The notes: a model not told the origin generated them from the letters alone. A DNA stretch of 64,000 nt from Urechidicola croceus (GCF_001761325.1 NZ_CP017478.1:192001-256000); one strand, 5' to 3'; numbered from the stretch's first letter, positions 51,292 through 61,723 are shown. A program made the numbers and translations.

Positions 51292-52812
51292 TTACAAATT
51301 TGTATTTGTTACAAATGATATATGCTTACTGTCTTTTGACCAACTAGGAACATTTATGGTTCCTTGACCACCATATATATAAGCGATTATTTTTGGTTTG
51401 CTACTTAAGTCTGTTGGCATAAGTCGAAGTGTGCAATGTTCGTAAAAAGGATGATCACCAAATGCAATAGTAGGAGGGAAAGATATAAACACTATCCATT
51501 TTCCATCAGGTGAAACATGAGGAAACCAATCTTTAAAATCTTCATCAAAGGTTAGTTGTTCTTGTTTTTTTCCATTGGCTTTCATTCGCCATAATTGCAT
51601 ATTCCCAGTTCTGTTTGAATTGAAATAGATGTATTTTCCATCTGGCGAATATTCTGAGCCATCATCTAAATCTTTAGTGTCAGTTAGTTGGAATTCTTTT
51701 CGAGTTTCAATGTCGATACCATAAATGTCATATTTTTCATTTCGATTGGCAGTATAAATCATCGTTTTATTATCAGGAGAAATTCCATGTAAATAAGATG
51801 CTCCAACACCATCATGAGTTATTTTTCTAGGGATAGAATCGCCTTTAGGATCCATAATATAGATTGAAGATGTTCCTTCATCATCTTGATTGTGGTGACT
51901 GATACCTAAAATACTTTCATCAAATGAAAATATATGGTCATTATTGTTGTTAATAGCAAATCCTGAATTGATTTGTTGTACTTCACCATTTTCAAAATGA
52001 TACCTGTATAAAAAACCATTAGAATTATATACTAATTCTTTATCGTTATTAACCCAATTAGGCGCTTGAATAGAATGAGCCGAATAGAATAATGTTTTTC
52101 TTAATCCGGTTTCTACATTCATCGTTTCCATATAACTACCAATATAATCTCTATACGGTTGAAAATCTGAAGCATTAGGTTTGATAATTCTTACATTGCT
52201 AAAAACAGCTTTTTCAATCACATTTTCGTTGTGAGAACATACATACAATCCTACAAAAACTTCATTTCGTAAATTTACGCCTTCCAATTTTGTGGTTATT
52301 AATGGATCTCCAAATTTTGCAGTTGACATGTAATAGTCATTTCCTCTACGTTCTAATTGAACTACGTCAGGCATTTTATCTTCTGATTCTACTATTTGTT
52401 CAGTTTCGCCACCATTAGTTTTACGGTATTGTAACGAAGTTAAACCATCACCGTGAATTGAAGCGTGAACTTCTGGAGAATTAGAACTTAAATTATTGCG
52501 AATCATCCATCCAATTTTACGATGAGGATCAACACCATCACCAATAAATTTAACGCGTGCCCTTAAAATAAAATCACCTTGAATAGACTTGTATAGGTAT
52601 TGAAATTGGTCATTTGCTCCCCAAACATTAATACCAGATCCAGTTATGGTATATTCTTGTGTTTCATTATTATAATCTATAGTTCCTTTATTAATTGGGT
52701 CTCCAACATTGGTTTGGTTTTCAAAAATTCCGTAGTTATTCATTTGATTTGAAGTTTGGCTTGTGGCAACTAAAAATGTAAAAAATAGTATGCCAAAAAA
52801 TAGTCGTTTCAT
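51292..52812 (-). CDS. Secreted PD40/TolB-like beta-propeller protein
   Basis: 506 residues. Signal peptide MKRLFFGILFFTFLVATSQ. Residues about 25-210 form a jelly-roll like the DUF1349 type (FILRARVKFIGDGVDPHRKIGWMIRN, FVGLYVCSHNENVIEKAVFSNVRI). Residues 240-500 carry WD40-like PD40 repeats (ISPDNKTMIYTANRNEKYDIYGID, YSPDGKYIYFNSNRTGNMQLWRM, VSPDGKWIVFISFPP, WSKDSKHISFVTN). This is a common Bacteroidota protein sometimes annotated as a TolB- or TolR-like transporter; a carbohydrate-related periplasmic role is plausible beside the beta-glucosidase. Gene ends 72 bp before the recombinase start. Confidence 0.8.
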   Translation of the reverse strand: MKRLFFGILFFTFLVATSQTSNQMNNYGIFENQTNVGDPINKGTIDYNNETQEYTITGSGINVWGANDQFQYLYKSIQGDFILRARVKFIGDGVDPHRKIGWMIRNNLSSNSPEVHASIHGDGLTSLQYRKTNGGETEQIVESEDKMPDVVQLERRGNDYYMSTAKFGDPLITTKLEGVNLRNEVFVGLYVCSHNENVIEKAVFSNVRIIKPNASDFQPYRDYIGSYMETMNVETGLRKTLFYSAHSIQAPNWVNNDKELVYNSNGFLYRYHFENGEVQQINSGFAINNNNDHIFSFDESILGISHHNQDDEGTSSIYIMDPKGDSIPRKITHDGVGASYLHGISPDNKTMIYTANRNEKYDIYGIDIETRKEFQLTDTKDLDDGSEYSPDGKYIYFNSNRTGNMQLWRMKANGKKQEQLTFDEDFKDWFPHVSPDGKWIVFISFPPTIAFGDHPFYEHCTLRLMPTDLSSKPKIIAYIYGGQGTINVPSWSKDSKHISFVTNTNL

Positions 52813-52883
52813 GTTAGTTATAAGTTAGTTAGTAATTGACTAACTTATAAAATACTCAAGACATATACTGTTAATTTTTTTAT

Positions 52884-52921
52884 AAAAAAAAGAGCAAACT
52901 TATTTAAGGTTCACTCTTTTT
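52884..52921 (-). terminator. Intrinsic terminator after the beta-glucosidase gene
   Basis: On the - strand AAAAGAG...CTCTTTT arms with a partly paired interior and a following run of eight T. Lies 20 bp after the stop codon at 52942. Confidence 0.7.
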
Positions 52922-52941
52922 GTTATAACTGTTAATAATTT

Positions 52942-55221
52942 TTAGTTTAATTTAAAATCAGATTCTAAAGAAGTATTTGAACTTCCTCCAACAAATACTT
53001 TAAAATCTCCTTGCTCAATAATAAATTCACCATTATTGTTGTAAAATCCTAGAGTCTCTTTGTCTAAAGTAAAGTTGATTGTTTTAGATTCTCCCGCTTT
53101 TAAACTAATTAATTCAAATCCTTTTAATTCTTTTACAGGTCTTGTAACACTTCCAACTAAATCACGAATGTATAATTGTACCACTTCTTTTCCGTCAACT
53201 TTTCCTGTATTTGTAACATTTACCGATACATTTATTTTTGGGTTTGAAGCATTAGAACTATCATCTACTTTTAAATTTGAATAAGCAAATTCAGTATAGC
53301 TTAACCCATGGCCGAAAGGAAATAATGGAGTTTTTTCAACATCTGTAAAGTGAGACCAGAATACCATTTGCGCATTGTCTGGATATGGATCAGGTCTTCC
53401 CGTATTTTTATAATTATAATAAATTGGTACTTGCCCAACATTCCTAGGGAAACTCATCGGTAATTTTCCGCTTGGATTGTAATCACCATATAAAACTTGC
53501 GCAACAGCATTTCCTGTTTGAGTTCCAAGGTGCCACGCTTCAACAATTGTAGGTATGTTTTCTGCAGCCCAAGAAATTGCTAAAGGACGACCGTTATTTA
53601 ATACCAATACAATATTTGGGTTTACTTTGTAAACCGCTTCTAATAATTCTTGTTGTACACCAGGAAGTTGCAAGTCTGTTCTACTACGTCCTTCACCAGT
53701 TTGGAAACCATGCTCACCTAAAACCATGACAACTACATCAGCGTTTTTTGCAACTTTTAATGCATCTGAAAAACCACTTTTATCAGTTTTATTGATAATT
53801 ACTTCGTTAATGAATTGAGTATCACCTAAAGCAACATCTGCACCTTTGGCATACGTTAATTTATTCCCCTTATATGCCTGCATTCCTTCTAAAACTGAAA
53901 CGGCTGTATTATCATCAGAACCAATTCTCCAACTTCCTAAAGGACTGTTTTTGTCATTTGCTAATGCTCCAATCAATCCAATTTTTTGACCTTCTTTTTT
54001 AAGAGGTAATAAGTTGTTTTCGTTTTTAAGTAATACAATTGATTTTTTAGCCATATCTAAAACAGCATCATTATGTGCTTTACTTCCAATAACAGTTTTT
54101 TCACGCTCAGCATCACAGTATTTATAAGGGTCATCAAATAAACCTAATTCATATTTCACTTTTAAAATTCTGCTTACAGCATCGTCAATTAATGACTCAT
54201 CAATTTCGCCACCTTTTACCAATTGTACTAAATGATCTATATATGCATTTGCTTCCATGTCCATGTCTGACCCTGCAGTTACTGCTTTTTTAGCAGCATC
54301 TTTTAAATCTGCAGCGTGTCCCCAAACAACTAACTCACCAATAGATGCCCAATCTGAGATTACAAAACCTTCAAATCCCCATTTTCCTTTTAAAATATCT
54401 CTTTGTAAAAATTTATCTGCAGTTGCAGGAATACCGTTTAACTCGTTAAAAGAATTCATAAACGTTTTTACTCCAGCATCAGAAGCGGCTTTAAACGGAG
54501 GTAAAACCATGTTGTATAAAGTAGAAGTTCCTATATCAACAGTATTATATTCTTTCCCAGATTCAGAGAAACCATAAGCAGCAAAGTGTTTTGCACAAGC
54601 AGCGATTGTATTAACAGCCGATAAATCATCACCTTGAAATCCAGTGACACGTGCAGTTGCAATTTTTGCTCCTAAATAAGGATCTTCTCCAGCACCTTCC
54701 ATAACTCGTCCCCAACGTGCATCTCTACCAATATCAACATTTGGAGCAAATGTCCAGTTTACACCTGTTGCAGCAGCCTCAGCAGCAGCAACACCAGATG
54801 ATGTTTTAATTGCTTCTAAATCCCAACTTGCTGCTTCTGCAAGTGGAATAGGAGCCAGTGTTTTATAACCGTGAATAACATCAGAACCAATAATTAAGGG
54901 TATGCCTAAGCGAGATTCTTCAACAACAATTTTTTGTACAGCGCGTACATTTTCAACACCACGAACATTAAGCATAGAGCCAACATATCCTTTTCTTAAA
55001 TCTTCGTATTTTTTTTCAGCATTTCCACCTTCTGGTGCAGGACCTGTAACATTCCAAAATCCGTTGTATTGATTCATTTGACCAACTTTTTCTTCTAAAG
55101 TCATTTTGGCTAGTAAGTCAGCAACTTTTTGGTCAATTTCAGATAAATTTTCTTTTTGTGCAGATGTGTTTTTACATGAAATAAAAAATGTAAGAACAGC
55201 GAAAAACAGTAGTTTTTTCAT
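52942..55221 (-). CDS. bglX: GH3-family beta-glucosidase (BglX-like)
   Basis: 759 residues, the usual BglX length. Lipoprotein signal (LLFFAVLTFFISC, C16). N-terminal TIM-barrel domain (about 35-385): KVGQMNQYNG, PLIIGSDVIHGYKT, FAPNVDIGRDARWGRVMEGAGEDPYLG, KHFAAYG, and the nucleophile aspartate in FEGFVISDWASIGEL. The second alpha/beta sandwich (VVMVLGEHGFQTGEGRSRTDLQLPG) and the C-terminal fibronectin-III-like domain (PKINVSVNVTNTGKVDGKEVVQLYIRD) are complete. It should release terminal beta-glucosyl units in the periplasm. Intact. Confidence 0.93.
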   Translation of the reverse strand: MKKLLFFAVLTFFISCKNTSAQKENLSEIDQKVADLLAKMTLEEKVGQMNQYNGFWNVTGPAPEGGNAEKKYEDLRKGYVGSMLNVRGVENVRAVQKIVVEESRLGIPLIIGSDVIHGYKTLAPIPLAEAASWDLEAIKTSSGVAAAEAAATGVNWTFAPNVDIGRDARWGRVMEGAGEDPYLGAKIATARVTGFQGDDLSAVNTIAACAKHFAAYGFSESGKEYNTVDIGTSTLYNMVLPPFKAASDAGVKTFMNSFNELNGIPATADKFLQRDILKGKWGFEGFVISDWASIGELVVWGHAADLKDAAKKAVTAGSDMDMEANAYIDHLVQLVKGGEIDESLIDDAVSRILKVKYELGLFDDPYKYCDAEREKTVIGSKAHNDAVLDMAKKSIVLLKNENNLLPLKKEGQKIGLIGALANDKNSPLGSWRIGSDDNTAVSVLEGMQAYKGNKLTYAKGADVALGDTQFINEVIINKTDKSGFSDALKVAKNADVVVMVLGEHGFQTGEGRSRTDLQLPGVQQELLEAVYKVNPNIVLVLNNGRPLAISWAAENIPTIVEAWHLGTQTGNAVAQVLYGDYNPSGKLPMSFPRNVGQVPIYYNYKNTGRPDPYPDNAQMVFWSHFTDVEKTPLFPFGHGLSYTEFAYSNLKVDDSSNASNPKINVSVNVTNTGKVDGKEVVQLYIRDLVGSVTRPVKELKGFELISLKAGESKTINFTLDKETLGFYNNNGEFIIEQGDFKVFVGGSSNTSLESDFKLN

Positions 55222-55383
55222 ATTTAGTTAAGTTAGTTATGTTTTATAATAATGTTAAAATTATTGTAATAAATTATACTACCCAAATATATTTAATATT
55301 AAAAATGGGTTTGTATAGTGTTTGATGTGATTGAATTTGAATTGTTTTTAATCAATTTTAATATGTATAGAATTTGATGTGAT

Positions 55384-56040
55384 TTAAAGTCGCTCTTCAA
55401 TCCATTTTTTAAATGCGTAAAAATTTTGTGGAGCAACTCCGTGACCAACCATATATTCTTGGTATGAATGTTTAATATTTAATTTTGATAAGAAAGGTTG
55501 TGCATTTTGCGCCCATTCTACGGGGATTACCTGATCAACGGTTCCGTGAGAAATAAAAAAGTCAAGATTTTTATACAAATCTTCATTTGTTTCCTTTGGA
55601 ATTAAATCAAGATTCAAATAACCGCTAAGAGCAATAACATGTTGTACTTTATTTGGATAATTTAAAGCTACAGCATAACTTAAAATGGTTCCTTGGCTAA
55701 ACCCTAATAAAAATGTTTTTTCTGGGTTTGTATTGTACGTTTCTTTTATTTCGTCAATAAATGTGGCTATTTTATCTCTTGCATCAATGGCTTCTTCAGT
55801 ATCTGAGAATTTACCATTATTCATATCAAAATGAATAGTGTACCACGCAAAAGCACCAGCACCCAAGGTGAGAGGAGCGCGCGCACTAATAATTAGTAAT
55901 TCTTCTGGTAGTTCAGAGGCAAATGAAAATAAATCTTGTTCGTTACTGCCATAGCCATGTAATAAAATTAATAGAGGAGGGTTTTCTGTTTTTTTTATTG
56001 GTTGTCGTATAATGTATTCTAATGAAAGTTTTTTGGTCAT
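55384..56040 (-). CDS. Alpha/beta-hydrolase, carboxylesterase/phospholipase type
   Basis: 218 residues from the ATG at 56038-56040; the longer frame (to 56076) would overlap the upstream gene. PPLLILLHGYGSNEQDLF forms the oxyanion loop, LLGFSQGTILSYAVAL holds the nucleophile serine (GFSQG), SHGTVDQVIPV the aspartate and MVGHGV the histidine. This is the YpfH/phospholipase-carboxylesterase family, which hydrolyses short acyl esters. Last gene of the co-directional run, 4 bp after the preceding stop. Confidence 0.85.
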   Translation of the reverse strand: MTKKLSLEYIIRQPIKKTENPPLLILLHGYGSNEQDLFSFASELPEELLIISARAPLTLGAGAFAWYTIHFDMNNGKFSDTEEAIDARDKIATFIDEIKETYNTNPEKTFLLGFSQGTILSYAVALNYPNKVQHVIALSGYLNLDLIPKETNEDLYKNLDFFISHGTVDQVIPVEWAQNAQPFLSKLNIKHSYQEYMVGHGVAPQNFYAFKKWIEERL

Positions 56041-56044
56041 GATT

Positions 56045-56494
56045 TTAAATAGACTTCTTTTTATTGAAAATACCATAAATGATATTTGTAAAATATAAAA
56101 TGAGTGATAGTAATAGTATGAGTAATGTTGTGTTTAAAATGTAAATGGCGATTATTACCTTTTTTTCATAATTTTCTGATCCTATTCCGATACTAGATTG
56201 AAGAAAAACCGATGAAATAAGAATTATAGCAATACCAATGGTTGTTATAACTAAGTGTATTGCGGTTAAACTTTTTAAGAGTTTGTGATTTGTTTTTAGA
56301 ACCACCCAATATCCAAATCCCATTATGCTAAATAAAATAGCAATTAATAAACCAAAATCTCTAGATAAAAAGACAAAATAGGTATCATAAATATTGATAT
56401 CTATGGTTTTATCACCCTTAAAAATGCCTAAAAGAATAGAAATAATTGAAAATGCCCAAAAGACAAGATATGGTTTGTTTATAAGTTTTTTCAA
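56045..56494 (-). CDS. Four-helix membrane protein, 149 aa
   Basis: Four membrane segments (about residues 8-25, 45-66, 77-98, 114-140). The segment DINIYDTYFVFLSRDFGLLIAILFSIMGFGYWV recalls helix I-II of haem-copper oxidase subunit I, a resemblance seen in small Flavobacteriaceae proteins, but no haem or copper histidines are present. Function unknown. Tightly spaced with its neighbours. Confidence 0.65.
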   Translation of the reverse strand: MKKLINKPYLVFWAFSIISILLGIFKGDKTIDINIYDTYFVFLSRDFGLLIAILFSIMGFGYWVVLKTNHKLLKSLTAIHLVITTIGIAIILISSVFLQSSIGIGSENYEKKVIIAIYILNTTLLILLLSLILYFTNIIYGIFNKKKSI

Positions 56495-56504
56495 ATTAAT
56501 AGAA

Positions 56505-56831
56505 TTACATATTTCTAAACCATTCTTGAAATTGATCTCCTAATAATGGAATTTTTTTCTCTTCACCTTGAATAGCTCCAATAAAACCGATTATCCACAA
56601 TACGAAAAGTCCAAAACCAACGATTCCAGCAGCCATTGTTCCAAAAAACTTACCAACAATCCAACCGTTTAATATAGAGAGTAGAGTCAATCCTACCATT
56701 TGTCTTATATGAAATGAAGCAAAAGAGTTCTTTTTATTAGCATTCATAATAAATGCAATAACTAACCCGATGAGCCAGAAATAACTAATTATTGCAGTTG
56801 TTTTTCCTTCGTTTATAGTTGTATTCTCCAT
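56505..56831 (-). CDS. DUF4870-like small membrane protein
   Basis: 108 residues. Pattern of the DUF4870/Tic20-like family: TTAIISYFWLIGLVIAFIMN, then SFASFHIRQMVGL, two further membrane segments and GDQFQEWFRN at the C-terminus. Role unknown. Between the dihydroorotase homologue and another membrane protein. Confidence 0.75.
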   Translation of the reverse strand: MENTTINEGKTTAIISYFWLIGLVIAFIMNANKKNSFASFHIRQMVGLTLLSILNGWIVGKFFGTMAAGIVGFGLFVLWIIGFIGAIQGEEKKIPLLGDQFQEWFRNM

Positions 56832-56874
56832 TTTAGTATTTTTTTAATCTAGTAGCATTGTAAAGGTAAGAAAA

Positions 56875-58131
56875 TTAATTAATTGCTAATTTGTTTTTCG
56901 CAATAATACCATATACTTTGCCATATAATTTTTTATTTAAAAAAGCCGAATTTTTTGATGTTGATAAAATATTAGACTCTGTAAATATTGATTCAATATT
57001 TGGGTTGAATAGTGTAATATCTGCTATTTCACCTTCATTTATAGAAGTTGCCTTCAAGCCAAATCTGTTTTTCGGATTTTCAGAAAGACAATTTATCAAT
57101 TTTTCAATACTAATCTTGTTAGATAATACTCCAAACAAACTTTCTAATCCAATAGTTCCAAATTTGGCATTATTGAATTCGACCTTTTTATGCTCAATAT
57201 CTATAGGGTTGTGATCACTTGTAATCATATCAATTGTTCCGTCTTCAACCCCTTTAATAAGTGCTTTTACATCCTTTTGTGTTCTAAGTGGTGGTGTTAC
57301 TTTAACATTAGCATTAAACCCATGTAATTCAGTGTCAGTTAATGTTAAATGATGTGCGGAAACGCTACATGAAACATCTAAACCTTTCTTTTTGGCATCT
57401 TTTATTAACCTTACAGATGTTGCTGTAGTTATTGTCGGAATGTGTAGTTTCCCTCCAGTATATTCTAGTAGAAATAGATCTCTAGAGATTTGTAATTCTT
57501 CAGCTAGTGCAGGAATTCCTTTTAATCCAAGTTTTGTGCTATTTTCACCTTCATTAGCAAGCCCGTCACGAGCAATTGAATTGTCTTGTGGGAAACTCAT
57601 TACTAAACCGTTAAAGTTTTGGGCGTAGAGTAGTGCCACTTTCATTAAGTTGGCATTAGAAATAGGTTTGTTGTAATCACCAAAAGCAACGGCTCCAGAA
57701 TTTTGCATGTCATACAATTCCGCCATTTCAATTCCTTCTGCATTTTTGGTTAAGTTACCAATAGGGTAGAGGTTTGTAATATTACCATTTGCTTTGTTTA
57801 TTAAAAACTCTACGGCAGATTTATTGTCGATCTTTGGAGTGGTATTTGGGTTAACTGCAACGGCAGTAAATCCACTTCTTGAAGCAGTTTTCAATCCATT
57901 ATCAATAGTTTCTCTATCTTCATAACCCGGTTCACCAAAACTTACACTTGTATCAAACCATCCATTTGAAACATGAAGGTTTTCAAGTTCTATTTCTCTA
58001 AACTTTTGATCGTTTTTAATGCTTGTGGCAATCTTGGTAATCATTCCTTTTTCGATTAAAATATCACATTTCTTTTTGTGAAATGAACTATTTTTATCAA
58101 TGATTACTGCTGATTTAATAAGTACATTCAT
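56875..58131 (-). CDS. Dihydroorotase homologue lacking the HxH metal motif
   Basis: 418 residues, amidohydrolase fold, dihydroorotase family by overall order: SNGWFDTSVSFGEPGYEDRETI, AVNPNTTPKIDN, YPIGNLTKN, VSAHHLTLTD, VTPPLRT, ITSDHNPIDIEHK. Where active enzymes have HxH in the first motif (as in DxHxHxREPG), this protein has DTSVSFGEPG, so two metal ligands are missing. It is therefore probably a non-catalytic second copy, comparable to the inactive pDHO partners of transcarbamoylase in other bacteria. Overlaps the upstream BatA gene by 4 bp (ATGA). Confidence 0.8.
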   Translation of the reverse strand: MNVLIKSAVIIDKNSSFHKKKCDILIEKGMITKIATSIKNDQKFREIELENLHVSNGWFDTSVSFGEPGYEDRETIDNGLKTASRSGFTAVAVNPNTTPKIDNKSAVEFLINKANGNITNLYPIGNLTKNAEGIEMAELYDMQNSGAVAFGDYNKPISNANLMKVALLYAQNFNGLVMSFPQDNSIARDGLANEGENSTKLGLKGIPALAEELQISRDLFLLEYTGGKLHIPTITTATSVRLIKDAKKKGLDVSCSVSAHHLTLTDTELHGFNANVKVTPPLRTQKDVKALIKGVEDGTIDMITSDHNPIDIEHKKVEFNNAKFGTIGLESLFGVLSNKISIEKLINCLSENPKNRFGLKATSINEGEIADITLFNPNIESIFTESNILSTSKNSAFLNKKLYGKVYGIIAKNKLAIN

Positions 58132-60083
58132 ACTTTAAAAAATTTTAGAATAAGTATTTCCAACAACAAAAATAATACAGCCAAAGCCAAAAACCACTTA
58201 AAAAGTGATTTGATTTCTTGTTGTTTGTTTAAATTAATAAATGTTTCCTTAACTGAATTTGATATTGAGATATTTTCTGATTCTTTAAATAATTCAGTTA
58301 TATTGCTATATTTTAGTTCACTTTCCGAACGATTGTAGTTATATGCTACATTTCTCAATGATTTATTATTCCTTAAAATATTATAAAAACCATTTTGATG
58401 AGGTTGTTCAGTCGTTGTTATTTTTACTTTATTATAAAAGACTTGTTGTATTGGAATAAATTCTTCGGAATCATTTTTCAATTTTAAGACTTCATCTTTT
58501 TGAATCTGAGTTTTTATCTCAATTGTATTTTCAAGACCGTTGGTATAATATAATTGTGGGATTTTAAAACTAAATTTCCCAAAATTATAAAGGATTGGGA
58601 CGATTAAAGGTGAGTTTTTAAAATTTGATACTGAATTTTCTAAAGAACTTGCAAACCAGTAAACAGAACCTTTTTGTTTTTTTATTTCGGATATAAAAGT
58701 TTCATGGTTTTCAAGTGATATTATTTTTGAAGAATTAGAAAGTAATGTTTTATAATATTGATTAATGCTCGGATATTGAAAATTTTGAACTTTCTTTTCA
58801 AAAACATCTTTCAATATTGGATGGTCATAATTAATGGTTGTTACTTTTAAATCATTTTTTACCTGAGAAGAAATACTTCCTAAATTTAATTTATTTAAAA
58901 ATACATTATAAGATTCGATAGAAATGTTTTGTGAAGGAATGACACAAATATTACCTCCGTTTTCTAAAAATGATTTTAGAGTGTTGGTTAGTGAATTAGG
59001 AATATTATCAAGTTCATTTAAAATAACTAAGTTTTGATTCTGGATTGAATTATAATCTAAAGAATTTAAATTTTTTTGACTGAAATTAAATTCGCTTTTT
59101 GTGTAGATTTTTGATAAATAATTGGCGTTTTTTCCGATGGAAATTACGTTGATTTTTTCAGGTTTTGAAATACAGAAAAATAGAGTGTTGTCAAACTGTA
59201 AATTTTCATCTTCAATAACAATTTTTCCATTGAAATTTTCTTCGGATGAAATTTTGAATTCAACTTCAGAAGGTGTGTTTTCTGAAAGTGATGAGGTTGT
59301 TTTACCAGTTAAAATAGTATTGTTAAAAAGTGAAATGGCAACATTTTCTTGATTAATGTTTGTGTTATTGATTACAACCTTTAGGGTAATATTTTGATTA
59401 TTTTGGTTGGATATAAATAAAGTGTCAATTGAAATATTCTGAATTTTTTTTGGAGTGACATTGATAAGTGAAATTGGTGAATTTACATTTGTAACATCAT
59501 ATTTTTTTACATCTATATTAGATTGATAATCAGATATTAATATAATTTTATTTAAAGTGTTAGATTCAGTTGATTTTAATTGATTGGCTTTCAATAAAAT
59601 ACTTTTAAAATCTAATTGATTTGCGGAGTGAGTTAATCTTAAGAGTTCATTTTTTAAACTTTTGTTGTTTAAATTTCGGAAAATTTTATCGTTTGTAATT
59701 AGAGAAATATTTTTGGTTGAGTTGAAATTTTCAATAATATCTTGTGTTACTTTTTTTAAAATTTCTCCTCTTTCGCCTTTGGCTTGCATACTTAAAGAAT
59801 TGTCTAAATATAGAATTGTATTGTATTCTTGATGCTCATCAAAATTTGAAAAATATGGTTGAGAAAATGCTATAATTATCGATGTAAATACAAGTAATCT
59901 TGTAAGTAAAATTAACCACTTTTTTAGCTGAGAACTTTTGCGAGATTTCAACTCAATTCTCTTTAGGAATTTTACGTTTGTAAAAGGTGTTTTTTTGAAA
60001 CGTTGTAGTTGAAATAAATGTATTATTATCGGAATGATAAGTAGCAGTAAAGCGTATAAAATTTCAGGGTGCTTATAGTGCAT
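58128..60083 (-). CDS. BatA-domain/VWA-like membrane protein
   Basis: 651 residues. The N-terminal BatA domain has two membrane helices (PEILYALLLLIIPIIIHLFQLQRFKKTPFTNVKFLKRI; LLTRLLVFTSIIIAFSQPYF). It is followed by a VWA-like domain with YLDNSLSMQAKGERG (DxSxS metal site), a beta-rich middle and a C-terminal membrane helix (FKWFLALAVLFLLLEILIL). This architecture is widespread in Bacteroidota, near amidohydrolase genes. Function unsettled. Starts 41 bp after mtnN ends. Confidence 0.85.
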   Translation of the reverse strand: MHYKHPEILYALLLLIIPIIIHLFQLQRFKKTPFTNVKFLKRIELKSRKSSQLKKWLILLTRLLVFTSIIIAFSQPYFSNFDEHQEYNTILYLDNSLSMQAKGERGEILKKVTQDIIENFNSTKNISLITNDKIFRNLNNKSLKNELLRLTHSANQLDFKSILLKANQLKSTESNTLNKIILISDYQSNIDVKKYDVTNVNSPISLINVTPKKIQNISIDTLFISNQNNQNITLKVVINNTNINQENVAISLFNNTILTGKTTSSLSENTPSEVEFKISSEENFNGKIVIEDENLQFDNTLFFCISKPEKINVISIGKNANYLSKIYTKSEFNFSQKNLNSLDYNSIQNQNLVILNELDNIPNSLTNTLKSFLENGGNICVIPSQNISIESYNVFLNKLNLGSISSQVKNDLKVTTINYDHPILKDVFEKKVQNFQYPSINQYYKTLLSNSSKIISLENHETFISEIKKQKGSVYWFASSLENSVSNFKNSPLIVPILYNFGKFSFKIPQLYYTNGLENTIEIKTQIQKDEVLKLKNDSEEFIPIQQVFYNKVKITTTEQPHQNGFYNILRNNKSLRNVAYNYNRSESELKYSNITELFKESENISISNSVKETFINLNKQQEIKSLFKWFLALAVLFLLLEILILKFFKV

Positions 60084-60124
60084 TGTTCTTTAAGATTTGC
60101 CAAATATATAAAATTCAAATGAAC

Positions 60125-60859
60125 TTAGACTAAATAGTTTTTTAAAATGCCAAGAGCATAATTGCTAGCAACTGTATTTGCAAATCTAGAAAAGTCTATT
60201 TCGGCATTGTCATTTGCCTTATCAGAAATTATTCTAATAATAGAAAACGGAACATTATATTCATAACACACTTGTGCAACTGCTGCACCTTCCATTTCAA
60301 CACATAATGTAGACGGTAACTCAGAATTTAAATATGCAATTTTTTCTTTTGATGAAATGAATTGATCTCCACTAGCAATATCTCCGTGAATTACTTTTGG
60401 ATGTGTAATATTAAACTCTTGAGCTTCCGATTTATCAATGAATTCAAAATATTCATTTAAAAAAAAAGTGGTAGATGACAATAGTTGTGAATGTTCTTTT
60501 GCTTTTAGATACTTCTTTTTAAGAATAGGGATTTCAAATTTATCATAAAAAGGTTGTGCATTTAAATCATGCTGGTAAAGGTTCTTACCAATAACTACAT
60601 CGCCAATATTTAAGTGAGGTTGTATAGCTCCAGCAACCCCAGTAAAGATAATTTCTTTAAGATCAAAATCATTGATAAGTTGAGTTGTTGTTGCGGCTGA
60701 AGCGACTTTTCCCCAACGAGAAAAAACAAGTACTACTTCTTTATTAAAAAGGATGCCAGAATAATATTTTCGTTTACCTTTTTCAGTAATTGTAATATTA
60801 TGAAGATTATCAAGTAATGCTTGAATTTCTTCTTGCATTGCACTTATAATTCCTATCAT
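60125..60859 (-). CDS. mtnN: 5'-methylthioadenosine/S-adenosylhomocysteine nucleosidase
   Basis: 244 residues. [43 protein letters not shown] and [16 protein letters not shown] followed by [10 protein letters not shown] are the standard motifs, with the catalytic aspartate in SDKAND and the substrate-binding ME(x)E stretch. It cleaves adenine from methylthioadenosine and S-adenosylhomocysteine in methionine salvage and quorum-signal turnover. Overlaps the ABC ATPase gene by 4 bp. Confidence 0.93.
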   Translation of the reverse strand: MIGIISAMQEEIQALLDNLHNITITEKGKRKYYSGILFNKEVVLVFSRWGKVASAATTTQLINDFDLKEIIFTGVAGAIQPHLNIGDVVIGKNLYQHDLNAQPFYDKFEIPILKKKYLKAKEHSQLLSSTTFFLNEYFEFIDKSEAQEFNITHPKVIHGDIASGDQFISSKEKIAYLNSELPSTLCVEMEGAAVAQVCYEYNVPFSIIRIISDKANDNAEIDFSRFANTVASNYALGILKNYLV

Positions 60860-61533
60860 TTGATTAGGACTTTATTAACTATTTTTCCATCTACCATTTC
60901 TAATTTTCTATCTGCCATGTTGGCTAATTCTTCATTATGAGTAACAATTACGAATGTTTGTCCAAATTGATCTCTTAGTTTGAAAAATAATTCATGTAAA
61001 TTTTGTGCTGATGCAGTATCTAAATTACCACTTGGCTCATCAGCAAATATAACTGAGGGTTTATTAATTAGAGCTCTTGCTACAGCAACACGTTGTTGTT
61101 CACCACCTGACAGTTCATTAGGCTTGTGGTTTATTCGGTGCGATAGTCCTAAAAAATTTAAAATTGATTTTGCTTCAGTTTCAGCTTGAACTTTTGAATT
61201 ATTTCCAATATATGCAGGAATACACACGTTTTCTAACGCAGTAAATTCTGGTAATAATTGATGAAATTGAAATATAAACCCGATATGCTTATTTCGAAAT
61301 TTCGATAATTCTTTATCTGATAAATGAAGTGTGTTTTGATTGTTAATTAGCACCTGAGAAGTATCACTTTTACTAGGTTTGTCAAGTGTACCTAAAATTT
61401 GTAATAAGGTTGTTTTTCCAGCGCCAGAAGGTCCGACAATAGCAACTATTTCACCTTTTTTAATATGTAGATCTACACCTTTTAGAACTTCTAAATCTCC
61501 GTAGTGTTTATGAATGTTATTTGCTTTAATCAT
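60856..61533 (-). CDS. ABC transporter ATP-binding protein, LolD type
   Basis: 225 residues. Walker [11 protein letters not shown]-loop [18 protein letters not shown], signature [15 protein letters not shown], Walker [14 protein letters not shown]-loop VTHNEELA. The [16 protein letters not shown] and EPSGNLD pattern is that of LolD/MacB-type ATPases, which drive lipoprotein release or efflux with a separate permease not in this window. First gene of the co-directional run. Confidence 0.9.
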   Translation of the reverse strand: MIKANNIHKHYGDLEVLKGVDLHIKKGEIVAIVGPSGAGKTTLLQILGTLDKPSKSDTSQVLINNQNTLHLSDKELSKFRNKHIGFIFQFHQLLPEFTALENVCIPAYIGNNSKVQAETEAKSILNFLGLSHRINHKPNELSGGEQQRVAVARALINKPSVIFADEPSGNLDTASAQNLHELFFKLRDQFGQTFVIVTHNEELANMADRKLEMVDGKIVNKVLIK

Positions 61534-61723
61534 AGAATCAAAAATAAGGATGATTTGTGAAATAGGATTTATTTTTGAATTAAATTTGATAGATTTTGTA
61601 TTAAGTTGTATTTTCGAGGACTGAAAGAGAGTGTTTTAAGAACTTACTTTTGTTCTTAAGTATTAAAAAATTCTATGAAAATTGTAATAATTGAATTATT
61701 GTAATTAAAATCAAGAATAAAAA
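61534..61723. promoter_or_regulatory. Divergent intergenic region
   Basis: 190 bp, very AT-rich, between the ABC ATPase gene (leftward) and the NUMOD4/HNH gene (rightward). It must hold promoters for both; no repeat or clear box was pinned down. Confidence 0.4.
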
